Assembly (NCBI GenBank): GCA_003133205.1
Contig: PKWK01000126.1
Coordinates: 58,568 to 92,449 of the forward strand
DNA length: 33,882 bases
Direction: 5' to 3'
DNA from: Granulicella sp.
GTDB lineage: Bacteria > Acidobacteriota > Terriglobia > Terriglobales > Acidobacteriaceae
Part shown: positions 8,433 through 17,533 of the stretch, piece by piece
How positions within the stretch are numbered: the stretch's first letter is position 1
Layout: each line of letters opens with the position of its first letter
Notes under the pieces: generated by a model
Told to the model about the DNA's origin: nothing
What the model saw: the letters and a program-made list of their open reading frames with translations, nothing else
The model's database searches: none
Position numbers and translations under genes: made by a program

Positions 8433-11400
8433 ATGGTTCTGGGGCTCGGTCGCGGTGGGGTGGGGCGGTTCGCGGCTGTGCGGGTGTGGCTGGTCTGGCT
8501 GAGTTGCGGCCTAAGTGCGGCGGGCTGGACGCAAGCGATTTGGGCGCAAAGTGGGACGGATGGCGCCATTGGCGGGCGGGTGTTGAGCGCTGCGGGCCGG
8601 CCGGTGGCAGGCGCTCTGGTGGTGGTCCAGGGGCTGGAGACGGGGCTTGCGATGCGGGCGCGTTCCGGGTTGCGTGGCGAGTTCCTGGTGGTGCGGCTTC
8701 CGGTGGGCGAGTACGTGGTGACGGTGCAGAATGCGGGGGTTGTGTTGACGCTGCCGGGGCCGGTGGATGTGGAATTGGGTGAAGTGACGGAGGTAGAGGT
8801 GCGGATGCGGTCGGCTATCTCCGGTTCGGGGAGTGGGCAGTCGAACGCGCCGGGCCGGGTGAGTGGCGTGGGAACGGAATTGACCGGAGCAGATCTGGCG
8901 GCGTTGCCTGTAGATGGCGGCGATTGGAGATCGCTGGCGCTGACGGTCTCGGGGGCGAATGGCGCTGCGGGAGGGGATGACGACTCGGGCGACGTGAGCT
9001 TTCGCGGGGTAGCGGTGAGCCAGAACAGCACGCGCACCGATGGAGCGAGCGGGGACGAGGGTTTCTCCGGGGCGCGGGTGGGTGCGGGCGTGGCGGAGGA
9101 TGCGGAGGCAGGTTCGGATGAGGTTGCCGACAGAGTGTCGGGTGTGGGGAGCGGCTCGCGCTCCGTGGCGGACGGGGGCCAGCGTACGGGGTCGTCGTAC
9201 GCGTTTTCGCAGGCTGCGGTGCGCGAGTTTCGCGTGCAGGGGCAGGGCGATGCGGCGGCGTACGGGTCGGCGCTGTACGGACACGGCGTCGGCGGAGTGG
9301 TGACTGCGGTGTCGCGGTCGGGTGGAACGACGCTGCACGGGATGGCGTTCTACACGGTGCGGGATAGTGCGTGGGCCGCGGCGAATCCGTTCTCGGTGGC
9401 GTCGACGTATGCGGATGGAGTGGTGACGAGCGCGGTGGTGAAGCCGGAGGATCTGCGGCAGCAGTTTGGGGGGCGAGTGGGTGGGCCGGTGCCTTGGATG
9501 AAAGACGACCACGGATTGGCACGGACGGATCAGAGACAAAAGTTTTTTTACTTTTATGCGTTTGATGAGCAGCTGCGAGATTTTCCTGCAATCTCCGCGC
9601 CCGGATATGCGGGATTCTATACGTTGACGGCGATGCAGACCGCGTTGCTGGCGAATCGCGGAGTGACTCCGGCGAAGACGAATGCGGCCTTGAATTATCT
9701 GGACAGCTTGACGGGAGCCGTGGCGCGACGGGCGGACCAGACGGTGAACTTCGGGCGTCTGGACTGGCAGCGCGGTGGCGGCAGCAGAGTGGTGCTGGAG
9801 TACAACCGCGCTCGCTGGAGTTCGCCGGCCGGGGCGCGGTCGGGTGCGGTGGTGGACCGCGGCATGGCAAGCCTCGGATCGAGCTACGGCAAGGTGGATG
9901 CGGGCGTGGCTCGGTGGGTGCAGTTCTTCCGCCGAGGGTTGAGCAATGGGGTGCGTGCGCAGTACGGGCGCGAGTTGCAGTATGAGACCGCGCAGCCTCC
10001 GCTGGCGCAGGAGCCGAATGTGGGCCCGGGCGGGATGCCGCCGGAGGTGGCGATCGGGCCGCAGGGACTGGTGTTTGGTACGCCGGCAGGGCTGGGACAG
10101 CGGGCGTATCCCGACGAACGGCGCATCGAGGTTGCGAACGTGATGGCCTGGGTGCGCGGGCGGCATTTCCTGCAGGTCGGCGCGGACTTCAGCGCGCTGC
10201 GTGACTTCACCGACTCGCTGACGAACGTGGAGGGAACGTTCAGCTACGACAGCGGCGTGACCGGCGGCAAGGCGGGTGGCCTGGTGGACTGGATTACGGA
10301 CTACACGTTCAATGTGCATGCGTATCCGAACGGCGGTTGCCCGTCGATTGGGTCGGCGGTGCACGACTTCTGCTTCCGTTCGTACTCGCAGAGCTTCGGA
10401 CAGCAGAGAATCAGCTTCAACACGCAGGAGTGGGCGGGGTTCGTGCAGGACGACTGGCGGGTTGCGCAGCGGCTGACGGTGCATGCGGGGATGCGGTATG
10501 AGTACGAGTTTCTTCCGCTCCCGCAGCAGCCGAACGCAGGGCTGGATGCGGTGTTCGGTACAGTGGGGGCGACCAGCGTCTATCCCGAGGACCGAAACAA
10601 TCTTGGGCCGCGGTTGGGGATGGCGTGGCAGCCGTTCGGCGTGGGTCGCGGCGTGGTTCGTGTGGGGTATGGAGTTTACTTCGGCAAGCTGCCGGGCGCG
10701 ACGGTGCGGGCTGCGCTGCTCGACACGGCGATGGCGAGTTCGGTGACGCGCGTGCGGATTCTGCCGAAGACGGAGACGGTGTGTCCGCAGATGACGACCG
10801 TCGGATTCGGGTACGCGTGCTCGTATCTTGGGGCGCCGAGCGGCGCAGTGGCGGCGACTACTTCGGCGATGGTGTTCGACCGCAGGTTTCGTCTGCCGAT
10901 GGTTCAGCAGGGAAGCGTTTCCGTGGAGCATGAGGTTGGTTGGGGAGTGGTGGGCAGCGCGCGGTATGAGGCGAATCTCGACCGGCAGTTGCCGAACTCG
11001 GTGGACATCAACATCGCTCCGTCTAGTGGCGTGAAGGAGTTCCGGTTGCAGGGCGGGACGGGAGCAATTGGAGCTCGGGACGGCGAGATGTTGGCGGTTC
11101 CGGTGTACACGGCGCGCCTGAGTCCTAGCTTTGGGCCGGTGACGGATGTGGTTTCGAACGCGAATGCGAGCTACAACGGACTGACGCTGGAGGCGCGGCG
11201 CGGACTGGGCGGGCGCGCGGGCAGTGGCGGGATTGGGCGCGGGCTGGAGTTTCGCGTGGCGTGGACGTGGTCGAAGGCGATCGACTTTGGGCAGAATGCG
11301 GGCGCGGTGCCGCGAACGAACGGGCAGTTCGATCCGTTCACGGTGCGGTATGACAAGGGGCTGTCGGCGCTGGATTTTCCGCATCGGGTGGTGGCGACGG

Positions 11401-11936
11401 CGGTCTGGTCGCCACGACTGCGCGGCGCTGGGTTTTTCGTGTCTGCGACGGCGGAGCGCGCGGTGTGGAGGCTGGCGGATGGGTGGTCGGTGGCAGGGAT
11501 TTTCTCCGAGGCGAGTGGGCGCGGGTACAGCTACGACCTCTTCGGCGGGACGCGACTTGCGGGTGGGCGCGAGAGCATCAACGGGTCGGGCGGGTCGGTT
11601 GTGTTGCCGACGGTGGGGCGGAATACGATGCGGTTGCCGGACTCGGCGAACCTGGATATGCGGCTGAGTCGCAGCTTCCGGTTGAGCGAGGCAGTGCGAC
11701 TGCGCGGCGCGGTGGAGGCGTTCAATGTGTTGAACCACGTGAACCTTTCCGGCGTGACGCAGCGGGCGTTCCTGGTGGGGACGGCGGTTGCGGGCGTGAC
11801 ACCGCTGGTGTTTCAGGATGCGGCGGCGGTGGCGACCGAGGGGCTGAATGTGCTGCCGTTTGGGGCGTACACGGCGGCGGGGACCAGCCAGGCGCGGGAG
11901 CGGCAGGTGCAGATCGGGCTGCGGCTGGAGTTCTGA
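8433..11936 (+). CDS. second Oar-like TonB-dependent receptor
   Basis: About 1167 residues from ATG 8433; a GTG at 8412 would add seven residues but lacks a ribosome site, whereas GAGGG lies just before the ATG at a short spacing. The hydrophobic signal segment (VWLVWLSCGLSAAG) ends at IWAQ. A carboxypeptidase-regulatory domain follows (GAIGGRVLSAAGRPVAGALV), then a plug-like region (VSFRGVAVSQNSTRTDG, AAVREFRVQGQGDAAAYGSA) and a barrel ending QIGLRLEF. Several barrel segments match the upstream receptor, for example VKPEDLRQQFGGRVGG against FKPEDLRKIYGFTAGG, and AYPDERRIEVANVM against ALPDERKWQVEDTL, so the two are paralogues. It is distinctly richer in GC than its neighbour. Substrate unknown; outer-membrane location is inferred from family. 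Confidence 0.88.
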   Translation: MVLGLGRGGVGRFAAVRVWLVWLSCGLSAAGWTQAIWAQSGTDGAIGGRVLSAAGRPVAGALVVVQGLETGLAMRARSGLRGEFLVVRLPVGEYVVTVQNAGVVLTLPGPVDVELGEVTEVEVRMRSAISGSGSGQSNAPGRVSGVGTELTGADLAALPVDGGDWRSLALTVSGANGAAGGDDDSGDVSFRGVAVSQNSTRTDGASGDEGFSGARVGAGVAEDAEAGSDEVADRVSGVGSGSRSVADGGQRTGSSYAFSQAAVREFRVQGQGDAAAYGSALYGHGVGGVVTAVSRSGGTTLHGMAFYTVRDSAWAAANPFSVASTYADGVVTSAVVKPEDLRQQFGGRVGGPVPWMKDDHGLARTDQRQKFFYFYAFDEQLRDFPAISAPGYAGFYTLTAMQTALLANRGVTPAKTNAALNYLDSLTGAVARRADQTVNFGRLDWQRGGGSRVVLEYNRARWSSPAGARSGAVVDRGMASLGSSYGKVDAGVARWVQFFRRGLSNGVRAQYGRELQYETAQPPLAQEPNVGPGGMPPEVAIGPQGLVFGTPAGLGQRAYPDERRIEVANVMAWVRGRHFLQVGADFSALRDFTDSLTNVEGTFSYDSGVTGGKAGGLVDWITDYTFNVHAYPNGGCPSIGSAVHDFCFRSYSQSFGQQRISFNTQEWAGFVQDDWRVAQRLTVHAGMRYEYEFLPLPQQPNAGLDAVFGTVGATSVYPEDRNNLGPRLGMAWQPFGVGRGVVRVGYGVYFGKLPGATVRAALLDTAMASSVTRVRILPKTETVCPQMTTVGFGYACSYLGAPSGAVAATTSAMVFDRRFRLPMVQQGSVSVEHEVGWGVVGSARYEANLDRQLPNSVDINIAPSSGVKEFRLQGGTGAIGARDGEMLAVPVYTARLSPSFGPVTDVVSNANASYNGLTLEARRGLGGRAGSGGIGRGLEFRVAWTWSKAIDFGQNAGAVPRTNGQFDPFTVRYDKGLSALDFPHRVVATAVWSPRLRGAGFFVSATAERAVWRLADGWSVAGIFSEASGRGYSYDLFGGTRLAGGRESINGSGGSVVLPTVGRNTMRLPDSANLDMRLSRSFRLSEAVRLRGAVEAFNVLNHVNLSGVTQRAFLVGTAVAGVTPLVFQDAAAVATEGLNVLPFGAYTAAGTSQARERQVQIGLRLEF

Positions 11937-12021
11937 CGGCGGGATAGCGACTAGTCTTGTTGAAGACGACGAGATGCAACTCGCATCCAATGGAGTGAAG
12001 CGTGAAACCGAAGCGAGGGGT

Positions 12022-13032
12022 ATGGACCTGATCGGAGTGGTGGAGCACCACGGGTACGCGGTCGTGGCGTTGGGGATGTTCCTGACGGCCGCGGGAGTGC
12101 CGCTGCCGGCGTCGGTGCTGCTGCTGGCGGCGGGCGCGTCCGCTGATCCGAATCCGGCGCATCATCAGGTTCTGCATCACGGGCTGCATCTGTGGCTGTT
12201 GTTGCCGATGGCGTGGCTGGCTGCAGTTGCCGGCGACATGCTGCTGTATCTTGGCGGCCGGTTCACGGGTTGGTGGCTGCTCGCAGGGATGTGCCGCGTG
12301 TCGGTGGACACGGAGAACTGCATCTTCCGCTCGGCTGACTACTTCTACAAGCGTGGGCCGAAGACGCTGCTGTTCGCGAAGTTCGTGCCTGGCCTTGCTG
12401 CCCTGGCGGCACCGCTGGCGGGGAGCCTGGGTATGCGGTTCTCGCGCTTCCTGCGGCTGGATGCGGCCGGCGCGCTGGGATATGTGAGCGTCTGGATGCT
12501 GACCGGGTTTATCTTCAGCCGGTTTATCGAGGATATGGTGCGCTGGGTGGAGCGGTTGGGGCACGCGATGCTGTTCGTTGTGGGTGCGCTGGCGGTGGTG
12601 TATGCGGCTACGTATGTGGTGTCGCTGATCCGTGCGCGCGAGTATCGCAGGGTGCGCAAGGTAACCGCGGTGAACCTGCATGAGCGGCTGCAGAACGTCG
12701 ATCCGAACCGGGTTGTGGTCATCGCCGATGTGCGCAGTCATGGCTACTACGATCCGGGAATGCAGCGAATCAAGAACTCGATCCGCGTGGAGCCGCATCG
12801 GCTGAAGGTGGAGATTGTGGCACTGCGGGCGTTCATGGCTCCGGAGTGCGAGATCTATCTTTACTGCAGTTGCATCCGCGACACGACCAGCGCGCGGGTG
12901 GCGCACATGTTGGAGAAGGAGAACTGCCGGACGACGGTAATCGAGGGCGGAATGAAGGCGTGGGTGAAGGCGGGCGGCGCGGTGGAGCAGGTTCCTGCGG
13001 GGGATATCCAGAAGCTGCCGCAGTTTGAGTAG
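12022..13032 (+). CDS. DedA-family membrane protein fused to a rhodanese domain
   Basis: 336 residues from ATG 12022. The N-terminal 205 residues form a DedA/SNARE-associated membrane domain: GYAVVALGMFLTAAGVPLPA, DMLLYLGGRF, then KTLLFAKFVPGLAALAAPLAG, which matches the family's conserved FxRFxPG region, and further helices at about 150-205. DedA proteins are proposed lipid flippases or proton-dependent transporters. Residues 215-330 form a cytoplasmic rhodanese-like domain (VVVIADVRSHGYYDPG, then LYCSCIRDTTS with candidate catalytic Cys282, then VIEGGMKAWVKAGG). The fusion suggests sulfur transfer or redox sensing linked to the membrane part, but this is inference. The start is uncertain: ATG 11974 and GTG 11995 are in frame upstream, and GAGGGG sits only 1 nt before ATG 12022. 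Confidence 0.85.
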   Translation: MDLIGVVEHHGYAVVALGMFLTAAGVPLPASVLLLAAGASADPNPAHHQVLHHGLHLWLLLPMAWLAAVAGDMLLYLGGRFTGWWLLAGMCRVSVDTENCIFRSADYFYKRGPKTLLFAKFVPGLAALAAPLAGSLGMRFSRFLRLDAAGALGYVSVWMLTGFIFSRFIEDMVRWVERLGHAMLFVVGALAVVYAATYVVSLIRAREYRRVRKVTAVNLHERLQNVDPNRVVVIADVRSHGYYDPGMQRIKNSIRVEPHRLKVEIVALRAFMAPECEIYLYCSCIRDTTSARVAHMLEKENCRTTVIEGGMKAWVKAGGAVEQVPAGDIQKLPQFE

Positions 13033-13488
13033 TCGCGCCAAGGTGGTAACCCCCTCCCCTACTTAAGTCTCAAAGTGTTCAAAAAAGGCGACTTAAGTCC
13101 GGACCTCTGGTCTATACCAAATGTAAAGTCCTGATTCCAGGTGTGTTGGTGGGTAGAGTATCTGGAATGTGACGTTTACGGATGATCGTGGAGCCGGAGA
13201 GATGTCCCGAGCAAGTGCCTCGCGACCAAGATCTTTCCTGATTCCTGTGCTTCTATTATACCAGTTCACGGAAACTAATCGGCCAAGTCTATTTCTTTTG
13301 GATGGAGCGAGTTACGGGATTTTTTGCTTGACACGGTTTGGTGTGGAAAAAGGGGCGGAATCAGGCTGGCGCAGTGCTTTGGATGGGGTCCGCGGAATGC
13401 GGAAGAGAGCAGCCCCACGTCAGGCGCGTGAAGCCTGCGCCTGACATGGGGCACCCCGGTCTATTCTTCGGGTTGGTCGGGAGGGGCG
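13033..13488. other. repeat-bearing intergenic region
   Basis: A 456-nt gap between converging genes. It holds a pyrimidine tract (13050-13059), two ACTTAAGT copies (13060-13067 and 13091-13098), a TGGTCTATACC motif at 13108-13118 and a strong hairpin at 13413-13451. An open frame at 13169-13444 has no recognisable features and is probably not a gene. Confidence 0.5.
13413..13451. repeat. long hairpin repeat, REP-like
   Basis: Two 15-nt arms (13413-13427 and 13437-13451) pair at 14 of 15 positions around a 9-nt loop. The outer bases read CCCCAC and CATGGGG, followed by CACCCC, exactly as in the element inside xseA. It sits 38 nt downstream of the 3' end of the small membrane-protein gene, so it may also act as a transcription end, although no T-run follows. 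Confidence 0.65.
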
Positions 13489-13839
13489 CTAGGGATGGGC
13501 CTTGATCCAGCGATGGGCGCTGAAGTCCATGGCGATGCTGGCGGCGAGCAGCAGCAGCGAGATTCCGAGTGCGCCGGCGATCCAGGAGAGCTCGATTCGA
13601 CCCTTGAGGATGAAGAAGTCGAGGATGCCGAAGACGAGGACCAGCACAGCTGCTTCGGCGAAGAAGGACGAGCAGCGCCTGGAGGTGATGATGGCCAGAT
13701 CGAGCAGCGAGGAGGGCCGCCCGGTGGCTGCATCCTGCTTGCGCGGCGGGACGAGGGTCAGGCCTGTAGGGTTTGGGGTGGACTGGCTTGAGACGGGAAA
13801 GACATTGGAGGGTGGATTTGAAACATTTTTGTGCAGCAT
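13489..13839 (-). CDS. small membrane protein of unknown function
   Basis: 116 residues from ATG 13839, which has AAGG seven bases upstream; an in-frame ATG at 13866 would add nine residues. The N-terminal half is polar and Pro/Ser-rich. Two hydrophobic segments follow, FFAEAAVLVLVFGILDFFIL and WIAGALGISLLLLAASIAMDF, separated by the short charged loop KGRIELS, so a two-helix hairpin in the inner membrane is likely. The protein ends HRWIKAHP. I do not recognise a family. It lies downstream of the two VWFA-related genes on the same strand, separated by 141 nt, and might be expressed with them. Confidence 0.6.
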   Translation of the reverse strand: MLHKNVSNPPSNVFPVSSQSTPNPTGLTLVPPRKQDAATGRPSSLLDLAIITSRRCSSFFAEAAVLVLVFGILDFFILKGRIELSWIAGALGISLLLLAASIAMDFSAHRWIKAHP

Positions 13840-13980
13840 AAGAAGGCCTTTTTGGTGCTGCTCCAAGGATGCCTCAGGCTGCGGCCAAAGTCCAATGAAT
13901 TTCAGGTAAACTATTCATAAATATGGACTTGATGATCAATATTCATCCCTGACCGGTTTGGCGACGCTGTAGGGCGGGCT

Positions 13981-15570
13981 TCATTTTCCGGGGACGGTCA
14001 GGGGGATTTCGAGGGTGCCGGCTTTGTTGGAGACGGCGTCGAAGACTCCTGCGCGGAGCGTGGTTTGGCCGGGAGGCAGGTCGATGGAGAGATAGAACTG
14101 GAATGGGGTGCGGATGAAGTCCTGGTACTCCTCGAGCGTGAGTGGAAGTTTGAGGGTCTGGCTGCGGACGCCTACGGCTTTGCCGTTGGCATCGTAGGCG
14201 GCGAGGTCGAATTCGAGCGTGGCGGTGCGCATGCCGTCGGGGGTGGTGGCAAAGGTGATCTGAGTTTGGGAGAGCTTGAAGATGAGGTCGTAGGAGACGC
14301 GCGTTTTGCCGGGGACGGGGAGGGCTCGGCGGGACGCTTTTGCGGGCGTGCGGGTGGGCGTGCGGGCGGGTGTGACCTGAAGGTCGAAGACGAGTTGGGT
14401 GGCGGGGAGTGCGCCGAGGCCCATGGAGTCCTGATTCATGTGGACTTTGAGCACGGAGTCGGGTGGCGCGGGATGCTCGTCGTTGTAGCCGCCGCGGTAG
14501 ACGAGGTGGAGGCCGGGGCGGTCGACCGCGATCTTGATGGCGTGGTAGTGGCCGTCGTCGTTGGGCCGGGGCGGAATGTAGGAGAGGGTGTAGAAGTGCG
14601 AGGTGTCGTCGACGATTTTGGCGATGGTGCCTTTGTAGTCGTTGGAATTGCTGGTGGCGCCGCCGGTGCCTTCGGCGATTTCTTCGGCCTTCAGTCCGGC
14701 CCATCCGAGGCCGTGGACGCCTCGGGGGTCGAGGGGATAGATGGCGATCTGCTCACGAGTGAAGATGTCGTAGAGATCCATGAGGCGATGGACGTAGGTC
14801 ATGTCGGGCGGGCTGCCGCCCACGGCCCAGGAGTAGCCGCCATCGCGGTTGATCATGGGCGGTGCGGGGGTAATCCAAATAAGGTTTTTCCGGCCGTGGA
14901 TGCCGGCGACGTAGGCGGCGATCTGGTTGAGGGCGGCGAGGGGGTCGTATTTGGGAGGATTGCGAATGAATTCGACGTCAAGGTTGTCGACCGCGGAGGC
15001 AGCGGCCTTGCCGTCGGTGGTGAAGCCTTGCAGCAGGCGGAGTCCCTTGTCCTGCAGGAAGGAAAAGACGGCGACCTCTGTACCGGCGGGCATGGTGCGT
15101 AGGTAGTCGGCGATGTAGTGCTTGGCGCGCTCGTAAATTGAGGCCTGGGGGATGGCGGCATCGGGAGACGTGGGCGGGAAGTCGAAGAAAAAGATCTGCA
15201 CGGGGCCGCTGGCTGGGAGGGCGCGGGCGTTGGTGAAGGTGTTGGGCGGGAGGGTGCGCGGCGGCGGGGCGGGCGCGTCCTTGCTGTATTCGGAGAAGCT
15301 GCGGATGGGTTGGGGGTGGTTGTCTTCTTCGATGGTGAAGTCGGAGCGGGAGAGGCCGTGGACGGGATGGCCTTTGTCATCGGTGACGAGGACGTCGACG
15401 ATGGTTTCGCGGGAGTAGACCTGGAGGGTGGGGGCGGTAGAAGCGGGTGGGTCGAAGCCGGCTCCGGGGAGGTTGGATTGGACGACGGTCTGGGCGGTGG
15501 CGCGCGCGGGGGAGAGCGCGAGGATGGCGGTCAGGGTGAGCAGCGCGAGTTTTGTGGGGCGGAATTGCAT
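13981..15570 (-). CDS. exported VWFA-related protein (acidobacterial TIGR03436 type)
   Basis: A 529-residue protein with a signal peptide (MQFRPTKLALLTL, cleavage after ATAQ). The family hallmark near residues 55-90 is present: ETIVDVLVTDDKGHPVHGLS then DFTIEEDNHPQPIRSF. The von Willebrand A-like core follows (VQIFFFDFPPTSP near 124-136, KHYIADYLRTMPAGTEVAVF, GRKNLIWITPAPP, IAIYPLDPRGV, DTSHFYTLSYIPP). The metal-binding DxSxS motif is not intact, as in many members. The C-terminal third is beta-rich. Such proteins are abundant in Acidobacteriota and their role is unknown. GGAG lies eight bases before the ATG. The gene upstream (15756-17533) encodes a paralogue. Confidence 0.9.
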   Translation of the reverse strand: MQFRPTKLALLTLTAILALSPARATAQTVVQSNLPGAGFDPPASTAPTLQVYSRETIVDVLVTDDKGHPVHGLSRSDFTIEEDNHPQPIRSFSEYSKDAPAPPPRTLPPNTFTNARALPASGPVQIFFFDFPPTSPDAAIPQASIYERAKHYIADYLRTMPAGTEVAVFSFLQDKGLRLLQGFTTDGKAAASAVDNLDVEFIRNPPKYDPLAALNQIAAYVAGIHGRKNLIWITPAPPMINRDGGYSWAVGGSPPDMTYVHRLMDLYDIFTREQIAIYPLDPRGVHGLGWAGLKAEEIAEGTGGATSNSNDYKGTIAKIVDDTSHFYTLSYIPPRPNDDGHYHAIKIAVDRPGLHLVYRGGYNDEHPAPPDSVLKVHMNQDSMGLGALPATQLVFDLQVTPARTPTRTPAKASRRALPVPGKTRVSYDLIFKLSQTQITFATTPDGMRTATLEFDLAAYDANGKAVGVRSQTLKLPLTLEEYQDFIRTPFQFYLSIDLPPGQTTLRAGVFDAVSNKAGTLEIPLTVPGK

Positions 15571-15755
15571 TGGTTCTGCTCCGGTGGAGCGGCTTTCAAT
15601 TCGACTGGCGTTTCAATGAGGTTTTCGCTCCATCTGTAGATTGTGGCGCTTCGAAAAAATACGGGGGTTCTTCGCTTCGCTCAGAATGACAATCCAAAAC
15701 TAAAGGCGGAATGGCAATCCAAAACTAAAGGCGGAATGACAATCCAAAAGGGAAA
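15571..15755 (-). repeat. spacer with 25-bp tandem repeat and dispersed-repeat motif
   Basis: The 185-nt gap between the two VWFA-related genes contains a 25-bp unit, starting AATGACAATCC and ending AAAGGCGG, repeated about 2.6 times at 15685-15750 with one G/A difference between units. It is preceded by TTCTTCGCTTCGCTCAG (15668-15684), a motif I recall as a common dispersed repeat in bacterial genomes. Confidence 0.75.
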
Positions 15756-17533
15756 CTACTTTCCGGGTGTGGTGGTTGGGGTTGGGTTGGGGGTGATGGA
15801 GGAGGTGGGGATTTCGATGGCGCCTACGTGGTCGGTGGCGAGGTCGTGGACGGCGATGCGGAGGAAGTAGTTGCCGGTGGTGGGGAGGTCGATGTCCAGG
15901 TGGGCGTTGGCGCCACCCGAGAGCATGGACTTGTATACGGCGGGCGGGAGGATGGGGTTGACGGTCTTGCTGACGGAGTTGACGATTTCGTCGCCGTCGG
16001 CGTTGTAGACGCGGACGCCGTACTCGAAGCCGCCGCGGTAGTTGCCGTCGGGCCCGGGGGCGAGGTCGATGCCGTGGACGTCGATGGCGTAGGAGATGGC
16101 GTAGTGGCGGTAGGGCGGCTTCATCTGCTTCGGATCGGGCTGGTTGTCGGCGGAGAGCTTGGCGTCGGTGGCGGGGGATGGGGCGACTCTGACCCTGAAG
16201 AGGATCTGGGTGGGTTCGAGTGAGCCGCGCATCATGGCGGCTTGCATGGGGGTGACTTTTTCGACGGTCTTTCCGCGTGAATCGGTGGCGGGATCGACGG
16301 CGTAGTAGCCGTTGCGGTAGGTGAGATGGAGATTGGGCTGCGAGACTTTGACGGTGATGGTGCGGAAGCGGGTGTCGAGGGTCTGGTTGGTGGGGGTGTA
16401 GGTGAGGGTGTAGAAGTTGGCGCCTGTGTCGATAGCCGCGGCGAGCGCCTCGCCGATGCCGTTGGTGTTGTGGAAGTTGTGGCCTCCGGTGAGGTCGGCT
16501 ACATCGTCCATGGTGCCGTGTTCGCCAAACTCGATTGCGGCTTTTCTGTCGCCTGGGTGAAGGATGCGATCGAGGCCGCGCGGTTCGATGGGATAGACGG
16601 CGATGTGGGCACGGGCGAGCATGTCGCCCATGGACTTGATGTCCTGGGTGTAGTCGAACATGGGGGGAAAATCGTGAGGCCAGGCGTCGGGGTCGCGCGG
16701 CTCGGGCGGGAACTGGAGCGGGAACGACGCGGAGGCCCAGATGAGATTCTTGCGGCCGGGCATGCCGGAGAGATAGTGCGCAATCTGGCGGATAGCGGCG
16801 AAGGTGATCAGCCCGCGCTCGGCCATATTGTTCCCTTGCTCTTCGAGTGTCTTGTCGTCGAACTGCGCTGGATCCTGCTTGATGTCCTCCAGTGGGGAGT
16901 ACAGGGGCATCAGCTTCTCGCTGCGGGTGATGGCAGCTTTGAGCAGTTCGGGGTCGCTGGTGAATCCCTGGATGACGAAGAGGTGGTTGCTTAGTCCGAA
17001 GACGGCCATGCGCGTGCCGGCAGGCATGGTCTTGAGATAGTCGAGCATCTGCTGACGCACATGGACCTGCGCGGAGGTTGGCGTGTTGAGGGAGTCGATG
17101 AGGAGGAGGTTGATGGGCGATCAGTGGGCGTAGGAGCTACGTTGGTGAAGGTGTTGGGGGGCAGGGTCAGTGGCGTGGGCGCGGCGGTGGGGGCGTCGTC
17201 GGAGCGATGCTCCTCGAAGCTGTTGGGGTGCATGGGCTGGTTGTCTTCGAGGAGGGTGAAGTCGGACTGTTTGAGGCCGTGGACGGCGTGGCCCTTTTGG
17301 TCGGTAACGACGACGTCGACGATGGTGAGGGGGACGCGGGCGCGGATGGTGTATTGAGGCTGGCCGGTGGTTGGCGATGGGGTGGTTTCGACTGGGTTCT
17401 GGCCGAACGCGATCGGCACAGCGGTGGCGGTTAACCCGACAGCAAGCAAGAGCAGTTTTCTGCCGGGGTGTAGTTCGCGCGCAACCCGTTCCGCCATGGT
17501 GTGGAACTCGAGTTTGGCCTGGCCTGGCGTCAT
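15756..17533 (-). pseudogene. exported VWFA-related protein, frameshifted
   Basis: Two overlapping minus-strand frames together encode a full VWFA-related protein. The 5' frame (17533 to about 17118) gives a signal peptide (GRKLLLLAVGLTATAV, cleavage near FGQ) and the hallmark VPLTIVDVVVTDQKGHAVHG, DFTLLEDNQPMHPNSFEEH, PPNTFTNVAPTPTDRP. The frame then changes, and the -1 neighbour continues with INLLLIDSLNTPTSAQ, MLDYLKTMPAGTRMAVF, GRKNLIWASASFPL, VYPIEPRGL and NFYTLTYTPTNQ to a stop at 15756. One missing base in the three-G run at 17115-17117 (CGC CC- ATC on the coding strand) explains the break. All else looks intact, so this may be a recent mutation, a phase-variable site or a sequencing error. 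Repaired, it would have about 592 residues. An alternative start is ATG 17497. Confidence 0.85.

Noticed and set aside
8511..11990. A 1159-residue open frame on the minus strand, antisense to the second receptor gene
   Set aside because: Very GC-rich DNA gives few stops. The translation is almost all Arg, His and Pro with no domain, while the plus strand has clear receptor motifs and a signal peptide.
11722..13041. A 439-residue minus-strand frame opposite the DedA-rhodanese gene
   Set aside because: Low-complexity His/Arg/Gln-rich translation; the plus strand has recognisable membrane and rhodanese motifs.
13169..13444. A 91-residue plus-strand frame in the gap after the DedA gene
   Set aside because: No ribosome site, no domain, and its end runs into the hairpin repeat at 13413; more likely non-coding.
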